From Kitasatospora setae KM-6054 (GTDB taxonomy: Bacteria > Actinomycetota > Actinomycetes > Streptomycetales > Streptomycetaceae), in NCBI RefSeq assembly GCF_000269985.1, contig NC_016109.1, positions 4,278,001 to 4,342,000 of the forward strand: a stretch of DNA of 64,000 nucleotides, read 5' to 3'. The notes beneath the pieces were generated by a model. It searched no databases. It saw only the letters and a program-made list of their open reading frames with translations, and was not told where the DNA came from. Position numbers and translations under genes: made by a program. This document shows, one piece after another, positions 28,442 through 38,202 of this stretch; the stretch's first letter is position 1, and every line of letters starts with the position of its first letter.

Positions 28442-29592
28442 CAGTGGTGCTCCCCACCCTCGAAGGAGGCGGCGTACGCCTCGTACTCGGCGCGTTCCTC
28501 GTCCACCAGGGGGTGCGGCTCGCTGTACACGTGGTCGAAGATCAGCGTCGGGTCGGGGTCGGGCATCGAGCGGACCCCCTCGCGGACCCGCAGGCCCAGC
28601 GTCTCGCTCTCGGCCTCGACGGCGGCGAAGAACGCCTCGTCGGCGAGGCCCTCCTTCTCCAGGTGGGCCTTCAGCCGCAGGATCGGGTCCTTGGCCTTCC
28701 AGGACTCGGTCTCCTCGGACTGCCGGTAGCGGGTCGGGTCGTCGGAGGTGGTGTGCGCGCCCATCCGGTAGGTGAACGCCTCGACCAGGACCGGGCCCTG
28801 GCCGGTGCGGGCGTGGTCGAGCGCCCAGCGGGTGACCGCGAGGACGGCGAGCACGTCGTTGCCGTCGACCCGGACGCCGGGGAAGCCGAAGCCGGAGGCG
28901 CGGCGGTACAGCGGGATGCGGGTCTGCACCGCGGTGGGCTCGGAGATCGCCCACTGGTTGTTCTGGCAGAAGAACACCACCGGCGAGTTGTAGACCGAGG
29001 CGAAGGTGAAGGCCTCGTTGACGTCGCCCTGGCTGGAGGCGCCGTCGCCGAAGTAGGCGATCACCGCGTCGTCCGCGCCGTCCTTGGCGATGCCCATCGC
29101 GTAGCCGGTGGCGTGCAGGGTCTGCGCGCCGATCACGATGGTGTAGAGGTGGAAGTTCTTCTCGTTCGGGTCCCAGCCGCCGTTGTTCACGCCGCGGAAC
29201 ATGCCGAGCAGGTTCAGCGGGTCGACGTCGCGGCACCAGGCCACGCCGTGCTCGCGGTAGGTGGGGAAGGCGTAGTCGCCGGCCCGCATCGCCCGGCCGG
29301 AGCCGACCTGGGCCGCCTCCTGGCCCAACAGCGAGGCCCACAGGCCCAGTTCGCCCTGCCGCTGGAGCGAGGTGGCCTCCGCGTCGAAGCGCCGGACCAG
29401 GACCAGGTCCCGGTACAGGGAGCGCAGCTCCTCCGGCGTCACGGTGAGCGGGAACTCCGGGTGCTCGACCCGCTCGCCCTCCGGGGTCAGCAGCTGCACG
29501 AGCTCCGGCTCGGCGCCGACACCGGCCCGGGCGGGATCGGGGACGCCGGGTGCGGCCTTCTTGCGCGCCCTCGACGTGCTCTTGACGGTCAC
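28441..29592 (-). CDS. bkdA: 2-oxo-acid dehydrogenase E1 component, alpha subunit
   Basis: A 383-residue thiamine-diphosphate-dependent subunit that decarboxylates branched-chain 2-oxo acids (or pyruvate), providing acyl-CoA primers for branched fatty acids and polyketides. The ThDP motif is FGDGASSQGDVNEAFTFA through CQNNQW, and the regulatory/active loop has YRMGAHTTSDDPTRYR. GTG at 29592 is preferred because GAGGA lies 6 nt upstream; GTG at 29598 sits directly on that site. It heads the bkdA-bkdB-bkdC operon and is divergent from an orphan response-regulator gene; the 14-bp palindrome between them is a candidate operator. No E3 gene is in the window. Confidence 0.92.
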   Translation of the reverse strand: MTVKSTSRARKKAAPGVPDPARAGVGAEPELVQLLTPEGERVEHPEFPLTVTPEELRSLYRDLVLVRRFDAEATSLQRQGELGLWASLLGQEAAQVGSGRAMRAGDYAFPTYREHGVAWCRDVDPLNLLGMFRGVNNGGWDPNEKNFHLYTIVIGAQTLHATGYAMGIAKDGADDAVIAYFGDGASSQGDVNEAFTFASVYNSPVVFFCQNNQWAISEPTAVQTRIPLYRRASGFGFPGVRVDGNDVLAVLAVTRWALDHARTGQGPVLVEAFTYRMGAHTTSDDPTRYRQSEETESWKAKDPILRLKAHLEKEGLADEAFFAAVEAESETLGLRVREGVRSMPDPDPTLIFDHVYSEPHPLVDEERAEYEAYAASFEGGEHH

Positions 29593-29763
29593 GTTCACTC
29601 CTCGGTCTGTCCGGCCGCCCGGGGTCGCCGGTGGCCGGTCCGGATCGCCCCTCCGGCTCGTGCGCGTGGGTGTGCGCACCAGTGCGGCGGGCGGTGTTCC
29701 CTTTCCGACGGCGTCCCTCACTCACGAGAACGTTACCCAGCGACGCCCCCCGGCGCCTTTGCG

Positions 29764-29777
29764 CTAGGACGTCCTAG
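29764..29777. promoter_or_regulatory. Perfect 14-bp palindrome, candidate operator
   Basis: CTAGGACGTCCTAG is self-complementary over all 14 bases. It lies in the 316-bp gap between bkdA and the divergent response-regulator gene, 132 bp before the regulator start. NarL-type regulators bind such short inverted repeats, so it could be a site for that regulator; no direct evidence. I see nothing else convincing in the gap. Confidence 0.5.
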
Positions 29778-29908
29778 TTGTTCTCCTACCGGGAAACCGC
29801 CGGTGTGCTGCGGTTGGCCCGTTCCGGTCAGGACACCAGCGCACGGTATCCGGGCCCGGCCCGCTGCGAAAGGGGGTAACGGGACTCGATTTGTGCGACG
29901 CTTTGCAA

Positions 29909-30568
29909 ATGACTGATAACGGACATATCAGGGTCTTTCTCCTCGATGATCACGAAGTGGTCCGGCGCGGCGTGCACGACCTGCTCTCCATGGAGGGCGA
30001 CATCGAGGTGGTCGGCGAGGCCGGAACGGCCGCCGAGGCGCTGAACCGCATTCCCGCGGTCCACCCGGACGTGGCGGTGCTCGACGTCCGGTTGCCGGAC
30101 GGGAACGGCGTCGAGGTGTGCCGGGAGATCCGCTCCCAGGACCCGTCCGTGAAATGCCTGATGCTGACGTCGTTCTCGGACGACGAGGCGCTGTTCGACT
30201 CGATCATGGCGGGGGCCTCGGGATATGTCCTGAAAGCGATCCGCGGCACCGACCTGCTCTCCGCGGTCCGCGACGTCGCCGCCGGGAAGTCACTGCTCGA
30301 CCCGGTGGCCACCAGCCGGGTGCTGGCCCGGCTGCGCGACGGGGGTGAGAAGGAGGACGAGCGGATCGCGCAGTTGACGAAACAGGAGCGCCGGATCCTC
30401 GACCTGATCGGCGAGGGGATGACCAACCGGCAGATCGGCAACGAGCTGCACCTGGCCGAGAAGACCGTGAAGAACTACGTCAGCAGCCTGCTGGCCAAGA
30501 TGGGCATGGAGCGCCGCACCCAGGCCGCCGCCTACGTCGCCCGCCGCCAGGCCGACCAGCGGCACTGA
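29909..30568 (+). CDS. Orphan NarL/DevR-type response regulator
   Basis: A 219-residue response regulator: receiver domain with Asp13-Asp14, phosphoacceptor Asp59 (VAVLDVRLPDG), the Thr in LMLTSFS and Lys in GYVLKAIRG; then a LuxR-type helix-turn-helix (LTKQERRILDLIGEGMTNRQIG, TVKNYVSSLLAKMGMERRTQ). It is close to DevR/DosR in layout. No sensor kinase gene lies next to it, so its partner is elsewhere. ATG at 29909 is chosen from family length; no GGAGG-like sequence precedes it, and an in-frame TTG at 29891 is less likely. It may regulate the divergent bkd operon (position-based inference). Confidence 0.87.
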   Translation: MTDNGHIRVFLLDDHEVVRRGVHDLLSMEGDIEVVGEAGTAAEALNRIPAVHPDVAVLDVRLPDGNGVEVCREIRSQDPSVKCLMLTSFSDDEALFDSIMAGASGYVLKAIRGTDLLSAVRDVAAGKSLLDPVATSRVLARLRDGGEKEDERIAQLTKQERRILDLIGEGMTNRQIGNELHLAEKTVKNYVSSLLAKMGMERRTQAAAYVARRQADQRH

Positions 30569-30620
30569 GCGCGCCGAGAGCACAGTCGCACACGCTGTGT
30601 CAAGTCACCGTCACGCCGAG

Positions 30621-30626
30621 TAATAC
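30621..30626 (+). promoter_or_regulatory. Candidate -10 box of a nearly leaderless gene
   Basis: TAATAC ends 9 nt before the GTG start at 30636, and no Shine-Dalgarno sequence is visible, which suggests a leaderless or nearly leaderless transcript of the phosphotransferase gene. The -35 region is poor, so this is tentative. Confidence 0.35.
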
Positions 30627-30635
30627 GCTCGGTGC

Positions 30636-31721
30636 GTGACGGACGGACAGACCCTCTCCCTCGCGCCGGCCCGCCCGGACGCCACCGCTCCCCCCGTCGG
30701 AACCCTCAGCCCCCCGGTCGCGCACGCCGCCGTGGCCGGGGTCCTGCGCGCCTACCGGATCCCGCCGCCCACCGCGGTCGAACCGGTCGCGGAGGGCCTG
30801 CTCAACCGGGGCTACCGGATCTCCACCACCGACGGCGGGTACTTCCTCAAGTGCTACGTCGACCCGGCCACCGCCGACCGGGCCGCGATCACCGCCCAGC
30901 ACCGCGCCACCACCGCGCTGGCCGCCCGCGGCCTGCCGGTCGCCGCCCCGCTCCCGGACGGGGACGGCCGCACCGTCACCGCGCACGGCGGACGGCTGTT
31001 CGCGCTCTACCCGTGGGTGGCCGGAAACCACCGGCACGGCACCGGCCTCGACCCCGCCAGGTGCGGCGAACTCGGCACCCTGCTCGGCCGGTTGCACGGC
31101 GCGCTGGCCGAGGTCTGCCCGCCGCTGCGACAGCCCGACGGGGTGCTCAGCGCCGAGGTCGCGGAGACCGAGCGGATCGTCGCCGAGCTCCGCGCGCTGG
31201 CCCGGGCGCACCGCCCGTACGACGCCTTCGACCGGCGGGCCGAACAGCACCTCGCACAGCGCCTCGACCTGCTCGCCGCCCACCGCCACCGCCGCCCGGG
31301 CCCGGCCGACGCCCCGCCCACCGGCTGGACCCACGGCGACTTCCACGGCCTGAACGTGCTCTACCTCGGTGACACCGTCAACGCCGTCCTCGACTGGGAC
31401 AAGCTCGCCCCGCACCCGGTCGCCGAGGAGGCCGTCCGGGCCGCCACCCTGCTCTTCAACGACCGCGTCACCGGCGTCCTCGACCTGCCCCGGGTCCGCC
31501 ACTGGGCCCGCGCCTACCGGGCCACCGGCGCCGCCGACGCCGAACAGGTCGCCCGCGCCGTCCACCGGGTGTGGTGGGAACGGCTGAACGACCTGTGGAT
31601 GCTGCAGTGGCGCTACCAGCGCCACGACCGCCGCGCCGACCCGCTGTTCCCCGCCGCGGCCGGCCAACTCGCCTGGTGGTGCGCGGAGTACGAGCAGGTC
31701 ATGGACGCGTTCGCCAACTGA
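30636..31721 (+). CDS. Phosphotransferase (APH/homoserine-kinase type II-like)
   Basis: A 361-residue kinase-like protein of the aminoglycoside phosphotransferase/choline kinase fold. The ATP-lysine is in GGYFLKCYVDPAT, the catalytic loop is WTHGDFHGLNVLYLG (Asp and Asn), and the metal-binding Asp is in AVLDWDKLAPHP. Size and sequence resemble streptomycete homoserine-kinase-II-like proteins; the substrate is unknown. GTG at 30636 is the most upstream plausible start and gives a disordered leader of about 30 residues. It converges on a Ser/Thr kinase gene 35 bp away. Confidence 0.82.
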   Translation: MTDGQTLSLAPARPDATAPPVGTLSPPVAHAAVAGVLRAYRIPPPTAVEPVAEGLLNRGYRISTTDGGYFLKCYVDPATADRAAITAQHRATTALAARGLPVAAPLPDGDGRTVTAHGGRLFALYPWVAGNHRHGTGLDPARCGELGTLLGRLHGALAEVCPPLRQPDGVLSAEVAETERIVAELRALARAHRPYDAFDRRAEQHLAQRLDLLAAHRHRRPGPADAPPTGWTHGDFHGLNVLYLGDTVNAVLDWDKLAPHPVAEEAVRAATLLFNDRVTGVLDLPRVRHWARAYRATGAADAEQVARAVHRVWWERLNDLWMLQWRYQRHDRRADPLFPAAAGQLAWWCAEYEQVMDAFAN

Positions 31722-31756
31722 CCCGCCCGCACCGGCCGGACAGGGCCTCGCAGGGC

Positions 31757-33481
31757 CTAGTGGATCGGCAGGTTCACGTGCCCCGGCCCGCCGGTGCCGG
31801 TCGGCGCCGGGTTGGCGGTGCCGGTGGCCGGCGGCGGGCTGCTGGCCGGGCCGGTGGCCTTGTCGCTGGCGCTGGGCGACGGCGACGGGGACGGGCTGGT
31901 CGAGCGCGAGGAGCTGGCCGAGGGGGACGGCGACGGGCTGGTCGAGCGGGTCGGGGTGGCCGGCGGCGTGCTGACCGGGGTCTCCGGCTGGTGGCTGGCG
32001 GCCTGGCTGCGGGTGGGCGTCGACGGGGTCGGCCGCTCGACCGGGGTGCTCCCGGTCGGCTGGGGGCTGGGGCTCTGCACCGGCGCCGTGGTCTGCTCGT
32101 CCTTCGGCGTCGGCTTGTCGTTGTTGGCGGTCAGCGCCAGCGCGACCCCGATGGTGGCGGCCAGCACCAGCGCGACCACGCCGAGCACCCAGCCCCACGG
32201 GTTGCGGCGGTGCGGCTTGCCGGGCTCCTCGCCGTCGTCCCCGCCGCCACCGTCGCCACCGCCACCGCCCGGGCCCTGGTAGGGCGTCGCGGGCGTCTGG
32301 TAGGCCGAGGTGACCTGGTACGGCATCGCCTCGGTCGGCGCCGACCCGGCGACCGGGTTCATCGGCTCGGTGAGCGAGGCGGAGCCGGTCGGCGGGGTGT
32401 GCTCCCAGGCCCCGGCCGCGGCCGCCGCCGCCAGGCCCGCGGCGCCCGCCGGGTAGCCCGCGCCGGCCGCGCCGTGCATCTGCCGCAGCGCGTGCTGCAC
32501 GTGGGCGCGGAACTCGTCGGCGCTCTGGAACCGGTCGTCCGGGTTCTTCTCCAGCGCCCGCAGCACCAGCCCGTCCAGCGGCGCCGGCACCCGGTCGTTG
32601 GCCCGGGACGGCGGCACCGGCGCGTCCTGGACGTGCTGGTAGACCACCGAGAGCGGCGTCTCCCCGGTGAACGGCGGCCGCAGCGTGAGCAGTTCGTACA
32701 GCATGCAGCCGGCCGCGTACAGGTCGGAGCGGTGGTCGACGGCCTTGCCGAGCGCCTGCTCCGGCGAGAGGTACTGCGGGGTGCCCATCACCATGCCGGT
32801 CTGCGTCATGGTGGTGGCGCCGCCGGCCAGCGCCCGGGCGATGCCGAAGTCCATCACCTTGACCGCGCCGCCGGTGGTGATGATGACGTTGGCGGGCTTG
32901 ATGTCCCGGTGCACGATGCCGTGCCGGTGGCTGTAGGCCAGCGCCTCCAGCACCCCGGCGGTGATGATCAGCGCCTGGTCGACCGGCGGCGCCTCCTCGT
33001 CCACCAGCAGCTCGCGCACGGTCCGGCCCTCGACCAGCTCCATCACGATGTACGGGGTGGACTCGCCGCCGTGCTGCTCCTCGCCGGTGTCGTAGACCGC
33101 GACGATCGAGTGGTGGTTGAGCGCCGCGACCGCGTGCGCCTCCCGGGTGAAGCGCAGCCGGGCGGTGTCGTCCTCGGCGAGCTCCGAGCGCAGCAGCTTG
33201 ACCGCGACGGTCCGGCCCAGCCGGATGTCCTGGGCGGCGAACACCTCGGCCATCCCGCCGCGGCCCAGCCGGTGGGTCAGCCGGTAGCGGCCGTCACCGA
33301 TGGTGGTGAACGGAACGGCACTGCCGCGTCCGGGAGTTCGGGGGCCGACCGACAGCACCTCGGTGGGGCCGGTGACCTCTTCCGGACGGCCCCGGTCCTG
33401 CCCGTGGGCGTCCGTGCCGGACACGTCCCACCGCTGGTCCCCGCGGTCCCCGCCGTCGTCCGGTCGTTCGCTCTGACCCAT
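31757..33481 (-). CDS. PASTA-less membrane Ser/Thr protein kinase
   Basis: A 574-residue eukaryotic-type kinase of the PknB group. The disordered N-terminus (about 1-60) is followed by the kinase domain: glycine loop LGRGGMAEVFAA, Lys in TVAVKLLR, catalytic IVHRDIKPANVI, DFG in VMDFGIAR, and activation loop with MTQTGMVMGTPQYLSPEQ. A Gly-rich juxtamembrane stretch, one transmembrane helix (WVLGVVALVLAATIGVAL) and a long extracytoplasmic Ser/Pro/Thr tail (repeated SPSPSPS) follow; PASTA domains are absent. ATG at 33481 has GAGGAG very close (2-nt spacing). A second kinase follows upstream on the same strand. Confidence 0.88.
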   Translation of the reverse strand: MGQSERPDDGGDRGDQRWDVSGTDAHGQDRGRPEEVTGPTEVLSVGPRTPGRGSAVPFTTIGDGRYRLTHRLGRGGMAEVFAAQDIRLGRTVAVKLLRSELAEDDTARLRFTREAHAVAALNHHSIVAVYDTGEEQHGGESTPYIVMELVEGRTVRELLVDEEAPPVDQALIITAGVLEALAYSHRHGIVHRDIKPANVIITTGGAVKVMDFGIARALAGGATTMTQTGMVMGTPQYLSPEQALGKAVDHRSDLYAAGCMLYELLTLRPPFTGETPLSVVYQHVQDAPVPPSRANDRVPAPLDGLVLRALEKNPDDRFQSADEFRAHVQHALRQMHGAAGAGYPAGAAGLAAAAAAGAWEHTPPTGSASLTEPMNPVAGSAPTEAMPYQVTSAYQTPATPYQGPGGGGGDGGGGDDGEEPGKPHRRNPWGWVLGVVALVLAATIGVALALTANNDKPTPKDEQTTAPVQSPSPQPTGSTPVERPTPSTPTRSQAASHQPETPVSTPPATPTRSTSPSPSPSASSSRSTSPSPSPSPSASDKATGPASSPPPATGTANPAPTGTGGPGHVNLPIH

Positions 33482-33698
33482 CGCTCCTCGCCCCGGGCAC
33501 CCGCTCGGCGCGCGCTCGCCCTGTCGGTTCTTCCTCAGCACGCTACCGTCTCGCGCCCTCCGGCGTGGAACGAGAGGGCGCGCGCGGGGGTCGGTTCGAC
33601 CGCTGCGGGCCCGGCCGGGGCCCGGCTTCGAGTACCGTGTCGACCGGCTCTGCCCGCGCGGTCGGCGGGCCCGGCACCGGGGTGCCGCGTCCGTCCGG

Positions 33699-35048
<1,350 letters not shown>

Positions 35049-35150
35049 GTCCCAGCTCCCCCTCGGCGCGCGGTACTTCCGGACACCGGTCAGGGTAGCG
35101 GTTCGGGGCCGCGCCGAAACGCGGCCCCCGCGAGGCCACCGTGGGTAGGG

Positions 35151-35768
35151 CTACAGGTACGGACCGGAACGGATCCCGCGCCCCGGGCCCTCCTCCGGAT
35201 CGCCCTCCGCGCCGTGCAGACCGGGGGGCAGCGCCCGCCGCATCTGCTCCAACTGGGCCCGCGCCGCCATCTGCTGGGCGAACAGCGCGGTCTGGATGCC
35301 GTGGAACAGGCCCTCCAGCCAGCCCACCAACTGCGCCTGGGCGATCCGCAGTTCGGCCTCGGTCGGAATGCTGTCGTCGGCGAACGGCAGCGACAGCCGC
35401 TCCAGCTCCTCGACCAGCTCCGGGGCCAGGCCCATCTCCAGCTCCTTGATAGAGCTGGCGTGGATGTCCTTCAACCGGGCCCGGCTCGCCTCGTCGAGGG
35501 GCGCCGCCCGCACCTCCTCCAGCAGCTGCTTGATCATGCTGCCGATCCGCATCACCTTCGCCGGCTGCTCGACCATCTCGGTCACCGGCAGCTCGCGCGG
35601 CTCGTCGTCCTCGTCGCCCCGCCCCAGCCCGCCGGCCGGCGCGGTGCCCAACGCCATCCCGTCCGGCCCGACGATCAGCACCTTCGGGTTCTCCTCCGCC
35701 CTGCCGCCCGACGCCTGTGACGCCTGGTAGGGCTCCTGCTGCGACCGCTCGTTCATCGGGTTGGTCAT
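35151..35768 (-). CDS. bpa: Bacterial proteasome activator Bpa (PafE)
   Basis: A 205-residue actinobacterial proteasome activator. In Mycobacterium tuberculosis this family forms a dodecameric ring that opens the 20S proteasome without ATP through a C-terminal GQYL (HbYX-type) motif. Here the core helices (VEQPAKVMRIGSMIKQLLEEV, KDIHASSIKELEMGLAPELV, QAQLVGWLEGLFHGIQTALFA) are intact and the protein ends SGPYL, fitting the motif. The acidic leader and the Gly/Pro-rich stretch before the tail look disordered. ATG at 35768 has AAGGAG only 2 nt away; the Met three codons later is an alternative. Other proteasome genes are not in the window. Confidence 0.9.
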   Translation of the reverse strand: MTNPMNERSQQEPYQASQASGGRAEENPKVLIVGPDGMALGTAPAGGLGRGDEDDEPRELPVTEMVEQPAKVMRIGSMIKQLLEEVRAAPLDEASRARLKDIHASSIKELEMGLAPELVEELERLSLPFADDSIPTEAELRIAQAQLVGWLEGLFHGIQTALFAQQMAARAQLEQMRRALPPGLHGAEGDPEEGPGRGIRSGPYL

Positions 35769-35844
35769 AGCTCCTTCATATGCTCCGTCCACCGCGAAGG
35801 TCAACGAAGCCGACCCCCGGATCGTCCCGTACCCGCCCCCTCGG

Positions 35845-36969
35845 CTAACGCCTGCGCAGTTTCCAGCCGACCAACCCCAGACCCACGCCCATCAGCCCCA
35901 GGCCGACACCCAGCGGGAGCTGCCGCGCCGACGGGTCGCCCCACAGCGGCGACGGCACCAGCGGCACCACCGGCACCACCGGACCGGCCGCCAGCTCCCC
36001 GCCCGCGACCGCGACCGCGTCCTCGCCCTGGCCCGCGTCCGTTCCCGCCCCCGTACCCGCGCCCGCCGTCGTGCCCGCGCCGGCCGTCGCGCCCGCGCCC
36101 GCCTCCGGAGCGGCCGCGTCACCGTCCTGCCCCGCGCCCCACCCCGGCGACACCGCCTCCGGCTCCGCCGGCTCCCCGCCGCCCGTCCCGCCGCTCCCGC
36201 CGCTCCCCCAGCCGCCCTCGGACGGCCCCGGCTCCTGCGGCAGCAGCGGCACCACCGCCTGCTGGTGCCGCCCGTGCCCGGACGCCGCCGGCCGCTCCGC
36301 CGCGGTCTGGGACGGCTGGGCCTCCGGGCCCGCCGAGGACGCCGGAGCCTCCGGCGTCGGCTCGGGGCTCGGGATCGGAGTCGGGTCCGGAACGGGCGAC
36401 GGCGTCGGGGCGGGAACGGGCGACGGGGTCGGCGACGGCTCCGGGGCGGACGGCCCGGCGGACGGCTCCGCCGAGGGCTCGACCGGCGCGGGGACCGTAC
36501 GGGTGGCGGTGGCGGTGGCGCTCGCGGTGGCCGTGGCGCTCGCGGGCGGCGTCGCCGCCACCACCTCGGCGGGCGGCGTGGCGGCGGCGGAGGCCGCGGC
36601 GGCGGAGGGCGCGGCCGCCCCGGGTATCGCGCCGCCGGGCGGCAGCCCCGCCCCGACCGCGGACGCCTCGCCCCCCGGCACCGCCGAGGCCCCGGCCACC
36701 GGCGGCCCGGCGGCCTGCTGCCCGGCCGCCGCCTGCCCGGCGACCGCCTGCCGCGCCGCGTCCAGCTGCGTCCTGGCCTGCTGCCGGGCCGCGTCCAGCT
36801 GCCCCTGCGCCTGCTGTCGGGCGCCGGCCGCCGGATCGGCGGCCAGCCCGGGGGCGGCCAGCAGCAGCGGGAGCGCCACCCCGGTCAGCGCCGCCCAGCG
36901 GCGCAGCGCGGGCGGGCGGGCGGCGGCCCGGGTCGGGGCGGCGGGCACGGAGCGGCGGCGAGCGAGCAT
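35845..36969 (-). CDS. Low-complexity exported/membrane-anchored protein
   Basis: A 374-residue protein with an Arg-rich start, a signal-like hydrophobic stretch (about residues 26-45, WAALTGVALPLLLAAPGLA) and a C-terminal transmembrane segment (GVGLGLMGVGLGLVGWKL) followed by Arg-Arg-Arg. Between them is an Ala/Pro/Glu/Gly-rich region with many degenerate repeats (AAAAS, TASATATAT, PTPSPVP, AGAGTTAG) and no recognisable domain. It could be a cell-wall-spanning or sortase-independent surface protein; no function is assignable. Position next to bpa is probably incidental. Confidence 0.6.
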   Translation of the reverse strand: MLARRRSVPAAPTRAAARPPALRRWAALTGVALPLLLAAPGLAADPAAGARQQAQGQLDAARQQARTQLDAARQAVAGQAAAGQQAAGPPVAGASAVPGGEASAVGAGLPPGGAIPGAAAPSAAAASAAATPPAEVVAATPPASATATASATATATRTVPAPVEPSAEPSAGPSAPEPSPTPSPVPAPTPSPVPDPTPIPSPEPTPEAPASSAGPEAQPSQTAAERPAASGHGRHQQAVVPLLPQEPGPSEGGWGSGGSGGTGGGEPAEPEAVSPGWGAGQDGDAAAPEAGAGATAGAGTTAGAGTGAGTDAGQGEDAVAVAGGELAAGPVVPVVPLVPSPLWGDPSARQLPLGVGLGLMGVGLGLVGWKLRRR

Positions 36970-37072
36970 GGAAAGCAGGTCCTCCCGACGGCCGCCCGCA
37001 GCGGGCTGGGGGCGGAGGCGGAACAGCTTGTGACCAGACTCACATACTCGGACACTCCGGGCATTTCGGTGC

Positions 37073-38056
37073 TCAGCCGGTGCCGGCGGGCACCTCCAGC
37101 ACGACCTTGCCGACCTGGGCGCCGGCCTCGACCACCCGGTGCGCCTCGGCGGCCTCGGCGATCGGCAGCACCCGGTCGACCACCGGCCGCACCACGCCCG
37201 CCTCGACCAGCGGCCAGACGTGCTCGCGGACGGCGGCCACGATCGCCGCCTTCTCGCCGAGCGGGCGGCCGCGCAGGTTGGTGGCGACCAGGGCGGCCCG
37301 CCTGGCGAGCAGGGTGGAGAGGTTCACCTCGGCCTTGGCGCCGCCCTGCAGGCCGATCACCACCAGCCGGCCGTTGACCGCGAGGGCCTCGACGTTCCGC
37401 TCCAGGTACTTGGCGCCGATGATGTCGAGGATGACGTCGGCGCCGCCGAGCGCGGCCAGCTCCGCGACGAAGTCCTGCCGCCGGTAGTCGATCAGCAGGT
37501 CGGCGCCGAGCTCCGCGCACCGGGCCAGCTTCTCCGGGCCGCCCGCGGTGACCGCGACCCGGGCCCCGACCGCCTTGGCCAGCTGGATCGCCATGGTGCC
37601 GATCCCGCTGGCGCCGCCGTGCAGCAGCACCGTCTCGCCGGGGCGCAGGTGCGCGACCTGGAACACGTTCGACCACACCGTGCAGGCCACCTCGGGCAGC
37701 GCCGCCGCCTGCTGCGGCGTCAACCCCTTCGGCACCGGCAGCAGTTGACCCACCGGCACGGCCACCCGCTGCGCGTAGCCGCCGCCCGCGAGCAGCGCGC
37801 ACACCTCGTCGCCGACCGCCCAGCCGGCCACCCCGGGGCCGAGCGCGGCGATCCGGCCCGCGCACTCCAGCCCGGGGTACGGCGAACTGCCCGGCGGCGG
37901 GTCGTAGAAGCCCTGGCGCTGGAGCAGGTCGGCGCGGTTGACCGCGGTGGCGGCGACCTCGACCAGCACCTCGCCGGCCGCCGGAACGGGATCGGGTACC
38001 TCGGCCCAGACCAGCCGCTCGGGGCCGCCGGGCTCGGGAATCGTGATGGCTCGCAT
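37073..38056 (-). CDS. NAD(P)H-quinone oxidoreductase-like (MDR superfamily)
   Basis: A 327-residue medium-chain dehydrogenase/reductase of the quinone oxidoreductase (PIG3-like) group. It has the N-terminal GroES-like part (VNRADLLQRQGFYDPPPGSSPYPG) and the NADPH-binding GGASGIGTMAIQLAKA, and lacks the zinc-ligand cysteines of alcohol dehydrogenases. It would reduce quinones or related electrophiles with NADPH. ATG at 38056 gives the family N-terminus MRAITIPEPGGPE. Divergent from the potassium channel gene. Confidence 0.9.
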   Translation of the reverse strand: MRAITIPEPGGPERLVWAEVPDPVPAAGEVLVEVAATAVNRADLLQRQGFYDPPPGSSPYPGLECAGRIAALGPGVAGWAVGDEVCALLAGGGYAQRVAVPVGQLLPVPKGLTPQQAAALPEVACTVWSNVFQVAHLRPGETVLLHGGASGIGTMAIQLAKAVGARVAVTAGGPEKLARCAELGADLLIDYRRQDFVAELAALGGADVILDIIGAKYLERNVEALAVNGRLVVIGLQGGAKAEVNLSTLLARRAALVATNLRGRPLGEKAAIVAAVREHVWPLVEAGVVRPVVDRVLPIAEAAEAHRVVEAGAQVGKVVLEVPAGTG

Positions 38057-38202
38057 GGCCGCCACGCTACGCCCCCGCCCGCCCCGCGCCCCGGCCCCCT
38101 CGCCGTCGACGGACAGTCCGTCAGGGCTCCGGCGGGCGTTCCGACAAGGTGGTGACACTCCGGCCCCGCCGTCACCCGGCGGCGTCGGGACCCCGCATCC
38201 TT

